DNA of 64,000 nucleotides from Sapria himalayana (lineage: Eukaryota; Streptophyta; Magnoliopsida; Malpighiales; Rafflesiaceae). The stretch's first letter is position 1. Every line of letters begins with the position of its first letter. Shown here in pieces: positions 1 through 13,941 of the stretch. The notes below the pieces were generated by a model that had not been told where the DNA came from, ran no database searches, and saw nothing but the letters and a program-made list of their open reading frames with translations. Location of the stretch: positions 140,908-204,907 of the forward strand of contig JAREIK010010186.1 in assembly GCA_029783825.1 (NCBI GenBank), written 5' to 3'. The translations under genes and the position numbers were made by a program.

Positions 1-1957
1 GATATATTTATCTATTTGTGTATCTATTTGTCTACCTACAATTTATATATCTATCTATCTAACTATCTATCTTTCGATCTATCTCTTTTACTATCTATCT
101 TTCTATCAAACTATCTAGCTATCTATCTATCTACATGTTTGACAATATATATGCTTATCTATCATTCTATCTTTTTATCTATCTATTTACCAACATATAT
201 ATCACTCTATATGTCTATCTAACTAACTATCTATCTATATATCTATTTGTCTAACTATCTGTTCAACTAACTAACTATCTATCTCTCTATATGTTTGTCT
301 ATATATCTTTCTATCTCTCTACTTTCTTTCTATCTTTATATATATATATATATATATTTGTATATATATATGTGTCTATCTATATGTATGTCTATCTATC
401 TATCTATCTTTTTATCTATCTATTTGTCTATTTATCTATCTCTCTATTTATCTATCTCTCTATCTATTTATCTATCTATCTTTTTATCATTCTTTCTATA
501 TATATATCTATCTATTAATCTATCTTTTTATCTATTTGTCTATATGTGTATCTATCTATCTATCTATTTATCTATATTTTTATTTATATATTTTTCAATC
601 TATCTCTATATCTAACTATTTATTTGTGTATCTATATATCTATATAGTTATCAATATATCGATTTATCTTCTTATTTATCTATCTATCTATTTGTCTATC
701 TTTCTAGCAATCTAACTATCTATCAATCTATCTCACTATCTATCTATCAATCTATTTGTCTATCTATCTGTCTATCTATATGTCCATTTTCTATCTATCT
801 ATCTATCCCTCTGTCTATTTATCTACCTAATAATCTATCCATCTATCTGTCTAGATATCTATCTCTGTCTATTTTTCTATCTTGTATCTATCTATCTACA
901 ATCTGCCTATCAAACTATATATATATATATATATGTTTATCAATCTATTTATCAATCTGTCTAACAATCTATCAATCAATCTATTTATAAAATGTGTATC
1001 AATCAATCAATCAACCTATCTATCAATCTATCTATCTATATGTGTATAAATCAAGAAATTAATTTGTGTATCTATCTATATATTTATCAATCAATCAATC
1101 AATCAATCTACCTATCTATCCATCTTTCTATTTGTCAATTTGTTTGTCTGTCTGTCTATTTGTCTTTCTACCTATTTATATGTATATCTATTTGTCTTTC
1201 TATATAACTCTTAGACTTTTGTTTTTTTGTTTTTCTATCTATCTATCAAACTATTTATATTTTTATCTTTCTATCCATCTCTATATCCTTCTATGTATCG
1301 ATATATCTTTGTGTCTATCTATATATCTATCTATATGTTTATCTATCTATCTTTCTATATAACTATTTATCGATCTTTCTATCTATGTATATATATATAT
1401 ATAACTATCTATCTTTATATCAATCTCCCTATCAATTTGTGTTTCAATCTATTAATCAATCAATCAATCAATCTGTCTATTTATTTGTCTACAATTTTGT
1501 CTATCAATTTGTCTATCTATTTATCTGTCTAATATTTTGCCTATAAATATATCTATCTATCTATCTATTTTATCTTTTTATCTTTTTATCTTATTTATCT
1601 TTTTATTTATCAATTTGTCTGTCTATTTTTCTCTCCATCTATTTATCTTTATGTCTCTATGCTTATTTATATATATGTTTGTCTTTCTATCTGCCTGTCT
1701 ATCTATCTATTTGTGTATTTATCATTCTATCTATCTGTATATCTTTTTATCTATCTATTTATCTTTATATCTTTCTATCGATCTATTTGATTTCTATCTA
1801 TGCATATATATATATATATTATCTACATATCTATTTGTCTATATATCTATATATCTATCTATGTTTCTATTTATCTGTCTGTCTATCTATCTAACTATCT
1901 ATCTATATGTCTATCTCTATATCAATCTACCTATCAAACTATCTATCTATCTATTTA

Positions 1958-1959
<2 letters not shown>

Positions 1960-2008
<49 letters not shown>
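1960..2008. repeat. (TA)n microsatellite
   Basis: About 49 bp of uninterrupted AT dinucleotide inside the TCTA array. Confidence 0.95.
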
Positions 2009-2011
<3 letters not shown>

Positions 2012-2591
2012 TCTATCTATCTGCCTATCTATTATTTTATCTTTTTATCTATCTATCTATCTATGTACCTACCTATCTATGTATCTATATGTCTACCTAT
2101 TTGTCTATCAATCTATATATCTATCTTTATATCTATTTGTATAACTATCTATCTTACTATTTGTCTATTGATCGATCTATCTATTTATATCTTTATCTGT
2201 ACGTATATTAATCTATCTATCTTTCTATTTTTATTCTATCAATACATATATTAATATGTCTATATATATGTTTATCTATGTATCTATCATTTTGTTTAAC
2301 TATCTATCTATTAAATTGTCTATCTATCTTTCTATCTTTCTGTCTATCTATCAGTGTGTCTATATATCTGTCTATCTATCTATCTATCTCTCTATCTTTC
2401 TTTCTTTCGTATCTTTTTTTTATCTATTAAAATATCTATCTATCTATCTATACATCGATCGATATGTCTGTCTTTTTGTATATCTATTTATTTGTCTATT
2501 TTTCAATATTTTTGTTTATCTATCTATCTATCAATAAATCTATATGTTTGTCTATAAATAAATCATTTATTTATATATCTATATATCTATA

Positions 2592-2596
<5 letters not shown>

Positions 2597-2650
<54 letters not shown>
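2597..2650. repeat. (TA)n microsatellite
   Basis: About 54 bp of uninterrupted AT dinucleotide inside the TCTA array. Confidence 0.95.
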
Positions 2651-2652
<2 letters not shown>

Positions 2653-3182
2653 ATCTATCTATCTGTTTGTCTATATATCTGTCTATCTATATTTCTATCT
2701 ATCTATCTTTCTTTCTTTATTTCTTTCTATCTAATTATCTACATAATAATCTATAAATCTATCTATCTAATTATCTATCTCTCATTTATTTTTCTATATG
2801 TAATTCTCTATTTAAAAAAATCAATCTATCTATCTATCTATATTTCTATAATCTATCTATCAATTTTTCAATCACTATGTCTATCAATATGTCAATCAAT
2901 TTTTTTTAAATATGTATATCAAACAATCAATCTATATGTCTATCTATTTGTATATCTATCAATTAATAAATTAATCTTTGTATATGTCTATCTATCTATC
3001 TATCTATCTAACTAACTATCTATCAATCTATCTATCTATACATCTTTCTATCTCTCTAATTGTCTTTCTATTTATTTGTTGCCTACCTATTGATATGTAT
3101 ATCGATTTGTCATTCTATATAACTCTTACTTTGTTTGTTTGTTTATTTTTCTTTTAGACTATCTATATATCTAACTATATAT

Positions 3183-3218
<36 letters not shown>

Positions 3219-5050
3219 CTATCTATCTATCTAACTATCTAAAAGATCTATAGATCTATTTGTTTGTCTGTCTATCAATCTATCTTTCCTTCTGTGTATG
3301 TATCAATCTATGTGTCAATCAAACAATCAATCTTTCTATCTGTCTATCTATTATTTTATCTGTCTATCTTTATAATTATCTATCTATCTATCAGTCTATC
3401 TATCCTTCTATCAATCTATCTATCAATTTTTCTATCAATTTATTAATCAATAAATCTATCTATCTATTTGTTTATCATTTTGTCTATCAATTTGACTATA
3501 TTTTTATTTTTCTATCTACTTGCTATTTATCTATCTATTTATCTTTTTATCAATTTATCTAATTGTTTATCTATCTATTTTTCTATATTTTTGTTTGTCT
3601 ATCTATCTGTCTATCTATTTATCTATTTATCTTTCTATCTATTTTTCTATCTTTCTATATATCTATATGTCTATCTATCTTTCTATCTAGCAATCTACCT
3701 ATTTCTTTGTATATCTAACTGTCTATCTATTTATCTATCAATCTTTTGGTCTGTCTATCTATTTTTTATATCTTTTTTTCTATTTATCTATCTTTATATC
3801 TATTTACCTATCAGTATGTCTGTAAAATTTTATATTTGTTTGTGTGACTATCTATCTAGCTCTCTATTTTTTATCAATATATATTTTTATCTATCTATCT
3901 ATCTATCTATGATTCTTTCTATCTATCAATATATTTATTTATCTATCTATTAATATATATGTCTATCTCTTTGAATTATCTATCTATCTTTATTTCTATC
4001 TATCTGTCTATCTATTTGTCTATCTGTCTAACTCTCTAACTATCTTTCTATCTATCTTTCTATTTGTCTTTTTTTATTTCTATCTAAGAATATTTTTATT
4101 TGTTTATCTATCTATCTATTTGTTTATCTATCTATCTATCGATCTATATATCTATCTACTTGTCTATCTACCTCTCTATCTATCTGTCTATCTATCTATC
4201 AGTATATTTATCTATCAATCTTTATATCTATCAATCGGTCAATCTTTCATCGATCTATTATATATTTATATATCTATCTATCATTTTGTATATATATCTA
4301 TCAATCAATCAATCTATGTATCTATATGTTTATCAATCTATTTATCAATCAATCAAATCTATCATTCTTTCTTTAAATTTGTCTATCACAATGTCTATCT
4401 ATTTGTCTATATGTTTGTTCACCTATCTATCTATCTATTTGTCTATCTATCTATCTATCTATAGATCTTCCTATCTATCTATTAATCTATCTGGCTGTTT
4501 GTCTATATACCTGGCTGTTAGTCTACCTAACTATATGTCACCCTAACTATCTATTTTCCTATATGCTTGTCTGCCTGACAATCTATTTGTTTGATTCTCT
4601 ACATGTTTGTCTATTTGTCTATCTATCTATCTCATTATTTATCTATCTTTTTATCTACCTATCTATCTGTTTATCTATCTGTCTATCTATCTTTTTATAT
4701 ATCTATCTATCCTATCAATCTATCTAACTATCTATCTATATATATGTATTTTTATTTATCTATTCATTTGTCTATTTAATGTGTATCTATTTGTCTATCT
4801 TTCTAACTATCTATCTGTTTGTCTTTATATCTGAATATCTATTTGTCTATCATATTTTTCTCTCTATTTTTCTATCACTTTTTATATATTTGTCTATTTA
4901 TATATCTATCTATTTATCTATCTATTTATTTATCATTTATCTATCTATCAATCTATCAATCAAATAAACTATAAATTTATCTATCTATCTGTCTATCTAT
5001 CTGTCTATCTTTTTATTTGTCTTTCAATCAATCTATCTATTTATCTATCA

Positions 5051-5940
5051 ATCAATCTATCAATTTATATATCAATTTGTCTATCAAACTATATATTATC
5101 ATGTCTATTAATCTATCTATTTAACAATCTATCTATAGTCATTTTTTCTATAAATTTGTCTATCAATCTGTCTACCATCATGTCTATCTATCTAACTAAA
5201 TATCTTTCGATCTGTCTATATATTTGTTTGTCTATATGTCAATATATCTATCTATATTATTTTCTATTTATCTATATATCTATTTGTCTATTTATCTATC
5301 TATCTATTTGTCTATCTATGTGTTTAACAATCAGCCAATCTATTCATTTTTCTATCTATCTATCTTTCAATCAATCTCTCTTTCAATCTTTATTTCTATT
5401 TATTTGTTGATTTATCTGTCTAAAAATCTGTATATCTTTCTATCTATTAGTTGGTTAATCTATCTATTGATATTTATATTTTTTAATCTTTTTATTTGTC
5501 AATCTATCAATCTTTCTATCAATCTTTCTATAAATCTATCTATCAATCTTTCTATAAATCTGTAATCAATCTATTTTTCAAACTATCGATCAATCTATTA
5601 GTCTATCTATCTATCTATTTATTTGTCTTTCAATCTATCTATCTATTTATCTATCAATTGATCTATCAATTTGTATATCAATTTGTCTATCAAACTATCT
5701 CTTATCATGTCTATTAATTTGTCTATTTAACAATCTATCTATAAATCTTGCTATTTGTCTATCTATCTTTATATTTATCTATCTATCTATCTGATTTTCT
5801 ATCTGCCTGTCTATTTGTGTATCTATCAATCAATCGATATTTCTATCTATCTATCTATATATCTATCTATCTATCTAACTATCTGTCTTTCTATCTATCT
5901 ATATATCTATCTATCTTTCTTTCTATCTATTTATCTATCC
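5051..5940 (+). repeat. 890-bp tandem duplication, copy 1
   Basis: First copy of an exact 890-bp period inside the TCTA array. By eye it differs from copy 2 at four positions (near 5,188, 5,406, 5,600 and 5,635), about 99.5% identity. The bulk of the array is far more diverged, so this is a recent duplication. Confidence 0.93.
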
Positions 5941-6830
5941 ATCAATCTATCAATTTATATATCAATTTGTCTATCAAACTATATATTATCATGTCTATTA
6001 ATCTATCTATTTAACAATCTATCTATAGTCATTTTTTCTATAAATTTGTCTATCAATCTGTCTACCATCATGTCTATGTATCTAACTAAATATCTTTCGA
6101 TCTGTCTATATATTTGTTTGTCTATATGTCAATATATCTATCTATATTATTTTCTATTTATCTATATATCTATTTGTCTATTTATCTATCTATCTATTTG
6201 TCTATCTATGTGTTTAACAATCAGCCAATCTATTCATTTTTCTATCTATCTATCTTTCAATCAATCTCTCTTTCAATCTTTATTTCTATTTATTTGTTGA
6301 TTTATATGTCTAAAAATCTGTATATCTTTCTATCTATTAGTTGGTTAATCTATCTATTGATATTTATATTTTTTAATCTTTTTATTTGTCAATCTATCAA
6401 TCTTTCTATCAATCTTTCTATAAATCTATCTATCAATCTTTCTATAAATCTGTAATCAATCTATTTTTCAAACTATCGATCAATCTATCAGTCTATCTAT
6501 CTATCTATTTATTTGTCTTTCAATCAATCTATCTATTTATCTATCAATTGATCTATCAATTTGTATATCAATTTGTCTATCAAACTATCTCTTATCATGT
6601 CTATTAATTTGTCTATTTAACAATCTATCTATAAATCTTGCTATTTGTCTATCTATCTTTATATTTATCTATCTATCTATCTGATTTTCTATCTGCCTGT
6701 CTATTTGTGTATCTATCAATCAATCGATATTTCTATCTATCTATCTATATATCTATCTATCTATCTAACTATCTGTCTTTCTATCTATCTATATATCTAT
6801 CTATCTTTCTTTCTATCTATTTATCTATCC
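5941..6830 (+). repeat. 890-bp tandem duplication, copy 2
   Basis: Second copy, directly adjacent to copy 1 with no spacer and offset by 890 bp throughout. After 6,830 the two sequences diverge at once, which fixes the boundary. Confidence 0.93.
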
Positions 6831-7165
6831 ATCAATCAATCTATTTGTCTATCTATATGTCTATCTATCTTCAATCTATCTATCTATTTGTCTATATATC
6901 TAAATATATATATCTATCTTTCTATCAAACTATTTATCTTTCGATCTTTATATATATCTATTTATCTCTCTATCTATTTATCTATCTATCTATGGATATG
7001 TTTATATATTTATCTATCTACTTGTCTATCTTTGTATCTATCAACATCATTATCTATATGTATATCTATCTATCTCTCAATCTATATTTCTATATAGCTA
7101 TCTATTAATTTGTCTATGTATCTATCTAAATCTGTGCTTAACTCTCTCAAATAATCTATCTATCT

Positions 7166-7624
7166 TTTTTTCTATAAATTTGTCTATCATTCTGTCTAGC
7201 ATTCTGTCTATCTATCTACCTAAATATCTTTCGATCTATCTATCTATATGTTTGTCTATATGTCAATATATCTCTCTATATTATTGTCTATCTATCTATC
7301 TATCTATTTGTCTATTTATCTATCTATCTATTTGTCTATCTATGTGTCTAACAATCAGCCAATCTATTCATTTATATATATATATCTATCTTTCAATCAA
7401 TCTCTCTTTCAATCTTTATGTCTATTTATTTGTTTATCTATCTGTCTAAAAATCTATATATCTTTCTATCTAGTAGTTGGTAATCAATCTATTGATCTTT
7501 ATATCTATCAATCTTTTTATTTGTCAATCTATCAATCTCTCTTTCAATTTTTCTATAAATCTATCTATCAATCTTTCAATCAATCTGTATTCAATCTATT
7601 TTTCAAACTATCGATCAATATATC
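7166..7624 (+). repeat. Diverged partial third copy of the 890-bp unit
   Basis: Shares ordered landmarks with the 890-bp unit: the stretch around the word aacaatcagccaatctattc, the ttagttggt-like segment and caaactatcgatcaat. It has many substitutions and small indels and covers only about half of the unit. It is an older relative of the recent duplication. Confidence 0.75.
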
Positions 7625-7790
7625 ATTTAATATATTTATTTGTCTATTTATCTATTTATTAATCTATTTTTCTATCTATATATTTTTCTATTTATGTATC
7701 AATCTGTCTAACTATATGGCTATATATTTGTATATCTTTCCATCTATATATATGTCTATCTTTTTCTATATTTCTATATATCTATTTATA

Positions 7791-7813
7791 TGTGTGTGTG
7801 TGTGTGTGTGTGT
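7791..7813. repeat. (GT)n microsatellite
   Basis: About 23 bp of TG dinucleotide within the TCTA array. Confidence 0.95.
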
Positions 7814-8424
7814 CTATCTCTCTATTTATTAGTCTATATATCTGTCTATCTATCTATTTGTATATCTATTTATCTATTTATCTATTTATCTATTTATCTG
7901 TCTATCTAATTGTCTATTTATGTATCTATCTATCAATCTATCTAATTGTCTATATGTATATCTATCTATATGTCTATCTAACTATCTATTTGTCTATCTA
8001 TCTATCTATCTATGTATATAACTCTATATATATATATATATATATATATTCTAGCTTTCTTTCTTTTAGTAAACCTATCTATTTATTTGTCTATCTATCT
8101 ATCTGACAATCTACTTGTCAATCTATCTATAAATCTTTCTATCTATCTAGCTATCAATCTATCAATCTATCTATTTCTCTAAGTATCTATTTATCAATTT
8201 GTATCTCTATCTTGTGTCTATCTATCAGTTTGTCTAACTATCTATCTGTCTATATATCTATTTGTTTATCTATCTATTATGTACCAGTCTATCTTCTATC
8301 TATCTATCTATTTTTAAATTAGTCTGATAATATATCTATCTATTTTTATATCAATCTAATAATTTATCTATCTATCTATAAATCTTTATGTATGTTTTTC
8401 ATTTTATATATCTATCTATTTGTT

Positions 8425-8426
<2 letters not shown>

Positions 8427-8485
<59 letters not shown>
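8427..8485. repeat. (TA)n microsatellite
   Basis: About 59 bp of uninterrupted AT dinucleotide. Confidence 0.95.
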
Positions 8486-8487
<2 letters not shown>

Positions 8488-8740
8488 GTTAGTCTCTATG
8501 TATATCTGACTATCTCTCTGACTGTTGCCTAACTAATTTTATGCTTGCTTGACTATCTATCTATCTATTTTATTGTATTTCTATCTGTCTGTCTCTCTGC
8601 ATGTCTATCTAATGATTTATCTCTCTATATATCTGACAATCTATCTATAAATCTATCTATCTATCTATCTATCTATCTACCTGTCTATGTGTCTATCTAT
8701 CTATCTATTTTTTATTTGTATATCTATCTATCTATCTATT

Positions 8741-8746
<6 letters not shown>

Positions 8747-8781
<35 letters not shown>
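8747..8781. repeat. (GT)n microsatellite
   Basis: About 35 bp of TG dinucleotide followed directly by a short (TA)n. Confidence 0.95.
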
Positions 8782-8791
<10 letters not shown>

Positions 8792-9933
8792 CTAGCTTTC
8801 TATTTATCTAACTGTCTCTCTTTCTATCTATCTATCTAATTATTTATCCGTAAAATTTTTGAGTATATATCTATCTTTCTGGCTAATTATCTATCTATCT
8901 ATCTATCTGTATATCTATCTATATATTTATCTATTTTCTTGTCTATCTATCTATCTATCCATGTATATGTGTATCTATCTATCTCTATATCTATTTTCTA
9001 TATATCTATTTTTATATCTGTCTATATATCTATCTATCTGTCTGTTTGTCTATCTTTATGTCTATCTATCTGTCTATCAATCTATTTATATAAGTTTATA
9101 TGTTTCTTTATATCTTTATATCTTTATATCTATCTATCTATCTACTTGTCAATATATATGTCTATATATCTATCTATATATCTTTTTATATGTCTATCTA
9201 TCTCTCTATCTATTATCTATCTCACTATCTATCTATATATCTAATAATCTATCAATCTATTTGTCTATCTATCTGTTTGTCTGTCTATCAATCTATTTAT
9301 TTGTCTATCTATCTGTTTGTATGTCTATCAATCTATTTATTTGTCTATCTATATGTTTATCAATCTATCTATTTATCTATCTTTCAATCTATCTATCAAT
9401 TTATCTATCTATTAATCAATCAATTTTTCTATCAATCTAAGTATATATCTGTCTTTCATTCTGTCTGTCAAACGATCTATATATCTATCTATTTATCTAC
9501 ATATCTATTTATATGCCTATATATCTTTATATCAATCTATTTTTATATTTATTTATCAATCAATCAATCAATCTTTCTAAGTATCTATCTGTCTATCAAT
9601 CGATTTATCAATCAATCAAACAATCTATCTAATATATCTATTTGTCTATCAAAATGTCTATCTATCTATTTATATATTTGTCCGTCCATCTATTTGTCTT
9701 TCTATTAGTTTATCTGTTTGTCTATATGTCTGGCTGTCTATCTGTCTATGTGTCTAGTTGTTTTTCTATATGCCTGACTGTTAGTATACCCGACTGCCTA
9801 TTTTGTTGACTATGTTCATGTTTGTCTATATCTCTGTGTATCTACTATTTATCTATGTAAATATTTATCTATCTATCTATAAAATCTATCTATATAGCTA
9901 TCCTTTTATCTCTTTATATATATATATATATAT

Positions 9934-9971
<38 letters not shown>

Positions 9972-9972
9972 A

Positions 9973-10003
<31 letters not shown>

Positions 10004-12319
10004 ATCTGTCTGTCTGTCATTCAATATATTTATCAATCTATCTTTCAAGAAATCTATCAATCTATCTATCTATATATCTATTTGTCTAAGTATCTATCCA
10101 TCTATATATCTATCTATATTTATTTATGTCTATCTATGTATCTATCAAACTGATTATCAATTTGTTTATCTATATGTCTATCAAATTATCTATCAATTTA
10201 TAGTATCAATCTATCTACCAATCTATATATCAATGTGTCTATCAAATTGTCTATCAATTTATCAATCTAACAATCTATCAAAATGTCTCTCTATTTTTCT
10301 ATTGCTCTATCTATTTATCCATCAATCTATATATCTATTTTTCTTTCTATTGGTCTATCTATCTATCTATCTAATTGTCTATCTATTTGTATGTCTTTTA
10401 TCTATTTATTTATATATAAATATTTATAAATCCGTCTAGTTATCTATCTATTAATCTTTCCATCTATATGGCTTTCTATGTATTTATCTATCTATTTATC
10501 TATGAGTCTGTGTATTTATCTGTCTATCTATTTGTGTATGAATTTTCTTATATTTTTGCCTATCTATCTATCTTTATTTGAATCAATATATTTGTCTCAC
10601 TTTTTCACTATATTTCTATCTATCTATCTGTCTGTCTATATAGTTATTTATCTATCTATCTATTTGTCTATTAATCTATCTATCTATCTATGTATTAATT
10701 GTCTATCTATCTCTCTAGCTTACTATTTATCTAGTTGTCCATCTATTTGTTTGTATATATCTCTATATATCAATCAATCTATCTATCTATTAAACTGACT
10801 AACAATTTGTCTTTCATTATATCAATCAATCTGTCTATCAATATGTCTATCTATTTATAATTAAATCTATCTATCATTTAATCTTTCAATTAGTCATTCT
10901 ATATGTCCATCTATTATCTATCTATCTTTTTATCTAATTATTTATCTATTCGACTCTCTATATATCTAATTTTCTATCTATATGTCTATCTATCTATTTA
11001 TATATCTATCAATCTATATATCTATCTATTTATTAATCTATGTATTAATATACGTATAAATCTATCTATCTATCTATCTATCTATCTGTATATCTACTTT
11101 CTATCTATTTATCATTCTAACTACTTATTTGTCTGTCTATTTATCTTTTTGTCTGTATGTCTATCTATCTGTTTATCTGCCTCACTGCCTGATTATTTGC
11201 CTGCATGATTTTCCATCCATATGTTTATCTTTTTGTCTGTCCTTCTATGATTCTATATATCTATCTATCTTTCTATGAATTTATTTGCTTTTATGTTTGT
11301 CTATGTATCTATCTATTTATATATCTATCTATTTATCTATCTGTCTATCAATCTATATGTCTATCTTTATATTAAATGACTATGTATCAGTCTATCTATC
11401 TATCTATCTGTTAATATATCTTTCAATCAATCTATCTATCTATATATTTATATATCTATCTATTTGTATATCGATCTTTCTAACTATATATATGTGTATC
11501 TATCTACTTATCTACCTACTGATCTATCTCTCTATCTATATAGTTGTATATCTATCTATCTTTTTATATGTATATCTATCTATCAAATAATCTATCTATC
11601 TATCTAACTATCTATCTTTATTTCTATCTATCTGTTTATCCATATATGTTTATATCTATCTATCTATCTTTTTTATATCTACCTATCTATTTCTTTATCT
11701 ATCTATCTAATTATCTTCTAGTCCATCTATCTATATATCTACCAGATTATCTATGTATCTATCTATTTGTCTATCTAATTATCTATCAATCAATATGTCT
11801 TTATATCTATTTATCTATATGTTTATTGATTTGTCTATCTATCTGTCTGTCTATCTGATTATATATCTGACTATTTATCTATTAATCTATTTGTCAATCT
11901 TTTGATCTATCTATCTATCCATCTATCTATCTATCTATATGTCTATATCTCTATCTATCTATATATCTATCTATCTAACTATCTATCTATCTATCTCTCT
12001 ATCTATCTAATTATCAAACAATATATCCATCTGTCTATTTATTGATCAATCTATCTATATGTATATCTATTTTTCAATCTATATTTATATTAGTCTTTCT
12101 ATTTCTTTGTCTTTCTGTCTATCTATTAGTCTGTCAATCAATCTATCTTTCTATTTATCTAGCTATCTATGTATCTGTCTATCTATTTATCTATCTATTT
12201 GTCTATCTAGCTATCAATCTTTTTATCTATCAAACTTTTTATCTATGTATCAATCTATTTATCTATCTATCTTTATGTTTATATATCTATCTATCTATCA
12301 ATGTATTAATTTGTCTATC

Positions 12320-12325
<6 letters not shown>

Positions 12326-12382
<57 letters not shown>
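12326..12382. repeat. (TA)n microsatellite
   Basis: About 57 bp of AT dinucleotide, shortly before the CACTA insertion. Confidence 0.95.
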
Positions 12383-12384
<2 letters not shown>

Positions 12385-12555
12385 GTCAATCTATCTTTCT
12401 ATCTATCTGTATATCTATATGTCTATCTATCTGTATATTTATCTATATATCAATCTATCTATCAAATTGTATATATATCTGTCTGTCTATTTATTTGTCT
12501 GTCTATCTATCTACTATCAATTTTTCTATCTTTTTTCTTGTATATTTATTTGTCT

Positions 12556-12570
12556 CACTATAACAAAACA
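12556..12570 (+). repeat. Left terminal inverted repeat of CACTA element
   Basis: CACTATAACAAAACA matches the reverse complement of the right end (CACTACAAAAAAAAC) at about 12 of 15 positions. Confidence 0.8.
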
Positions 12571-12840
12571 ACAAATTAATGACGCTTTATATCTTGACAC
12601 TTTCAGAAAATGTTATTATACTATTTGTAATTAGACATTTAATGACGCTTTTCTAAAAGCGTCATTATTTGGAAAATGTATTAAGTTTTTATGACACTTA
12701 CTAGAAGTGTCATTGTTACTACAACAAAACTTAAAATTAATGACGCTTTATATTTTGATGCTTTTATAAAATGTCATTTTTATATTTGTAAGTAGACATT
12801 TAATGACACTTACTAGATGTGTCATTGTTAAGACTAATAG
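12571..12840. repeat. Left subterminal repeats of CACTA element
   Basis: Multiple ATGACGCTTTATAT, ATGACACTTACTAGA and GTCATT words in both orientations. They include a perfect 12-bp inverted repeat (12,641-12,652 with 12,655-12,666) separated by 2 bp. A second TIR-like start, ACTACAACAAAAC near 12,719, shows the terminal segment is duplicated. Such clusters are the TNPA-type protein-binding regions in characterised CACTA elements; binding here is inferred. Confidence 0.75.
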
Positions 12841-13285
12841 ATTAGGAAAATTTCTTACCTCCTTAAAAATTTCCAAGGAATAAGGGGCTGAAAATTAAAA
12901 ACATTGTCACTTTTATTAGTGTCGTGGGTGTGAAAAATTTAATTTTGAATTTATTGATTTGTAACTATTTTCTTATTTTTTTTTAATAATTAATAATATT
13001 TTTATTTTTACTCTATAATAATAAAAAAAATTATCAAATTTTAGTTGAAAATTATTTATTAAAAATAAACAGAAACTTATGATAAAATTTAAAAATATCT
13101 AAATATTTTTACATTCAAACTTGAGTTTTTTATTTATAAAATAAGTAATAATATTTAATTTTAAAATTAATTTGTTAATATTTTATTTATTCCTAAGAGA
13201 AATAAAAATATAATGTAAATATAAGGTTATTTAATAAAATTATGTGATTAATTTAATATTATTTTTAACTTAATTTAATATAATG
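12841..13285. other. AT-rich CACTA interior, no gene seen
   Basis: Very AT-rich sequence with short A and T runs. No open frame or recognisable motif. Confidence 0.6.
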
Positions 13286-13941
13286 AAGAATCGATCGCTA
13301 GAAAGACCCGCACATCTTCTTCATCATGTTCGACTATTTCTAACAGCTCGGCTTCAAGCTCGCATCTCCGATATCATTGGCCATATTTGCAGCATCCTGT
13401 AAGTTTCCCCATTAAGTTTCTAATTGTATTTGCTCTTCCATACATTTAATTTTTATCAAAAAATAGCACATTGAATCACTAGAATTGACAAGGTTAACCA
13501 ATTGGCAATGAGTAGTCGTCAGCATACATAGGCCATTACCGGAACTACTACCACATCTCAACATTGTTTTGGTTACGTTCTTGTCAGTACAACTTCAAAC
13601 AAAACACCATTAACTACCCACTCTTTACCCATTTTAGTTGTTGACTTATAATTAGTCTTTTCATTAATTTTTTCTTTTAAGTTGTGGTAGTTTATTTTGT
13701 AAAGTCAGTGGGGGTGTTCTCCCACATAGTTGGGTGTTTTTAAATTTATCTTTAATGGCTATTTGAAGGCTGATTGGGTCATGAATGTAACGTACAGAAA
13801 AGAGCAATCTTCATATTTTCTGCTCACCAACTGCTCGACAAAATTCTTATTCCATAATTATCTTGTTTCTCTAAGCATCCAATATCTTGATTCTCTAAGT
13901 ATTCACGGAACATCTTTATATACTATATTGTGATAATTTAA
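13286..13941 (+). other. Possible 5' leader and first intron of the captured gene
   Basis: Base composition rises sharply at 13,290-13,390 (GC-balanced sequence ending in a donor-like CCTGTAAGTTT), then intron-like T-rich sequence follows. This could be the non-coding first exon of the RRM gene fragment downstream, but no coding similarity is visible here. An open frame at 13,730-13,933 has no recognisable similarity and is probably chance. Confidence 0.35.

Larger units (their letters stand above)
1..12552 (+). repeat. Degenerate (TCTA)n tetranucleotide array, left block
   Basis: About 12.5 kb of CTAT/TCTA units with frequent variants (TCAA, TTTA, TGTC, TCTG). Embedded pure (TA)n and (GT)n tracts occur. 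Because TAT-CTA-TCT-ATC has no stop codon, long open frames rich in Tyr, Leu, Ser and Ile appear in several forward frames; these follow from the repeat and are not genes. The array is interrupted at 12,556 by a CACTA transposon and continues beyond it, so both sides were once one array. I see no gene in it. Confidence 0.95.

Noticed and set aside
1537..2211. Long forward frames rich in Tyr, Leu, Ser and Ile throughout 1-12.5 kb, 18-21 kb and 62-64 kb
   Set aside because: The TCTA tetranucleotide has no stop codon in any of its four phases on this strand, so such frames appear automatically. They lack start context, domains or composition of real membrane proteins.
5051..6830. CRISPR-like array
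   Set aside because: No uniform spacers or palindromic direct repeats; the repeats are degenerate tetranucleotides and the genome is eukaryotic.
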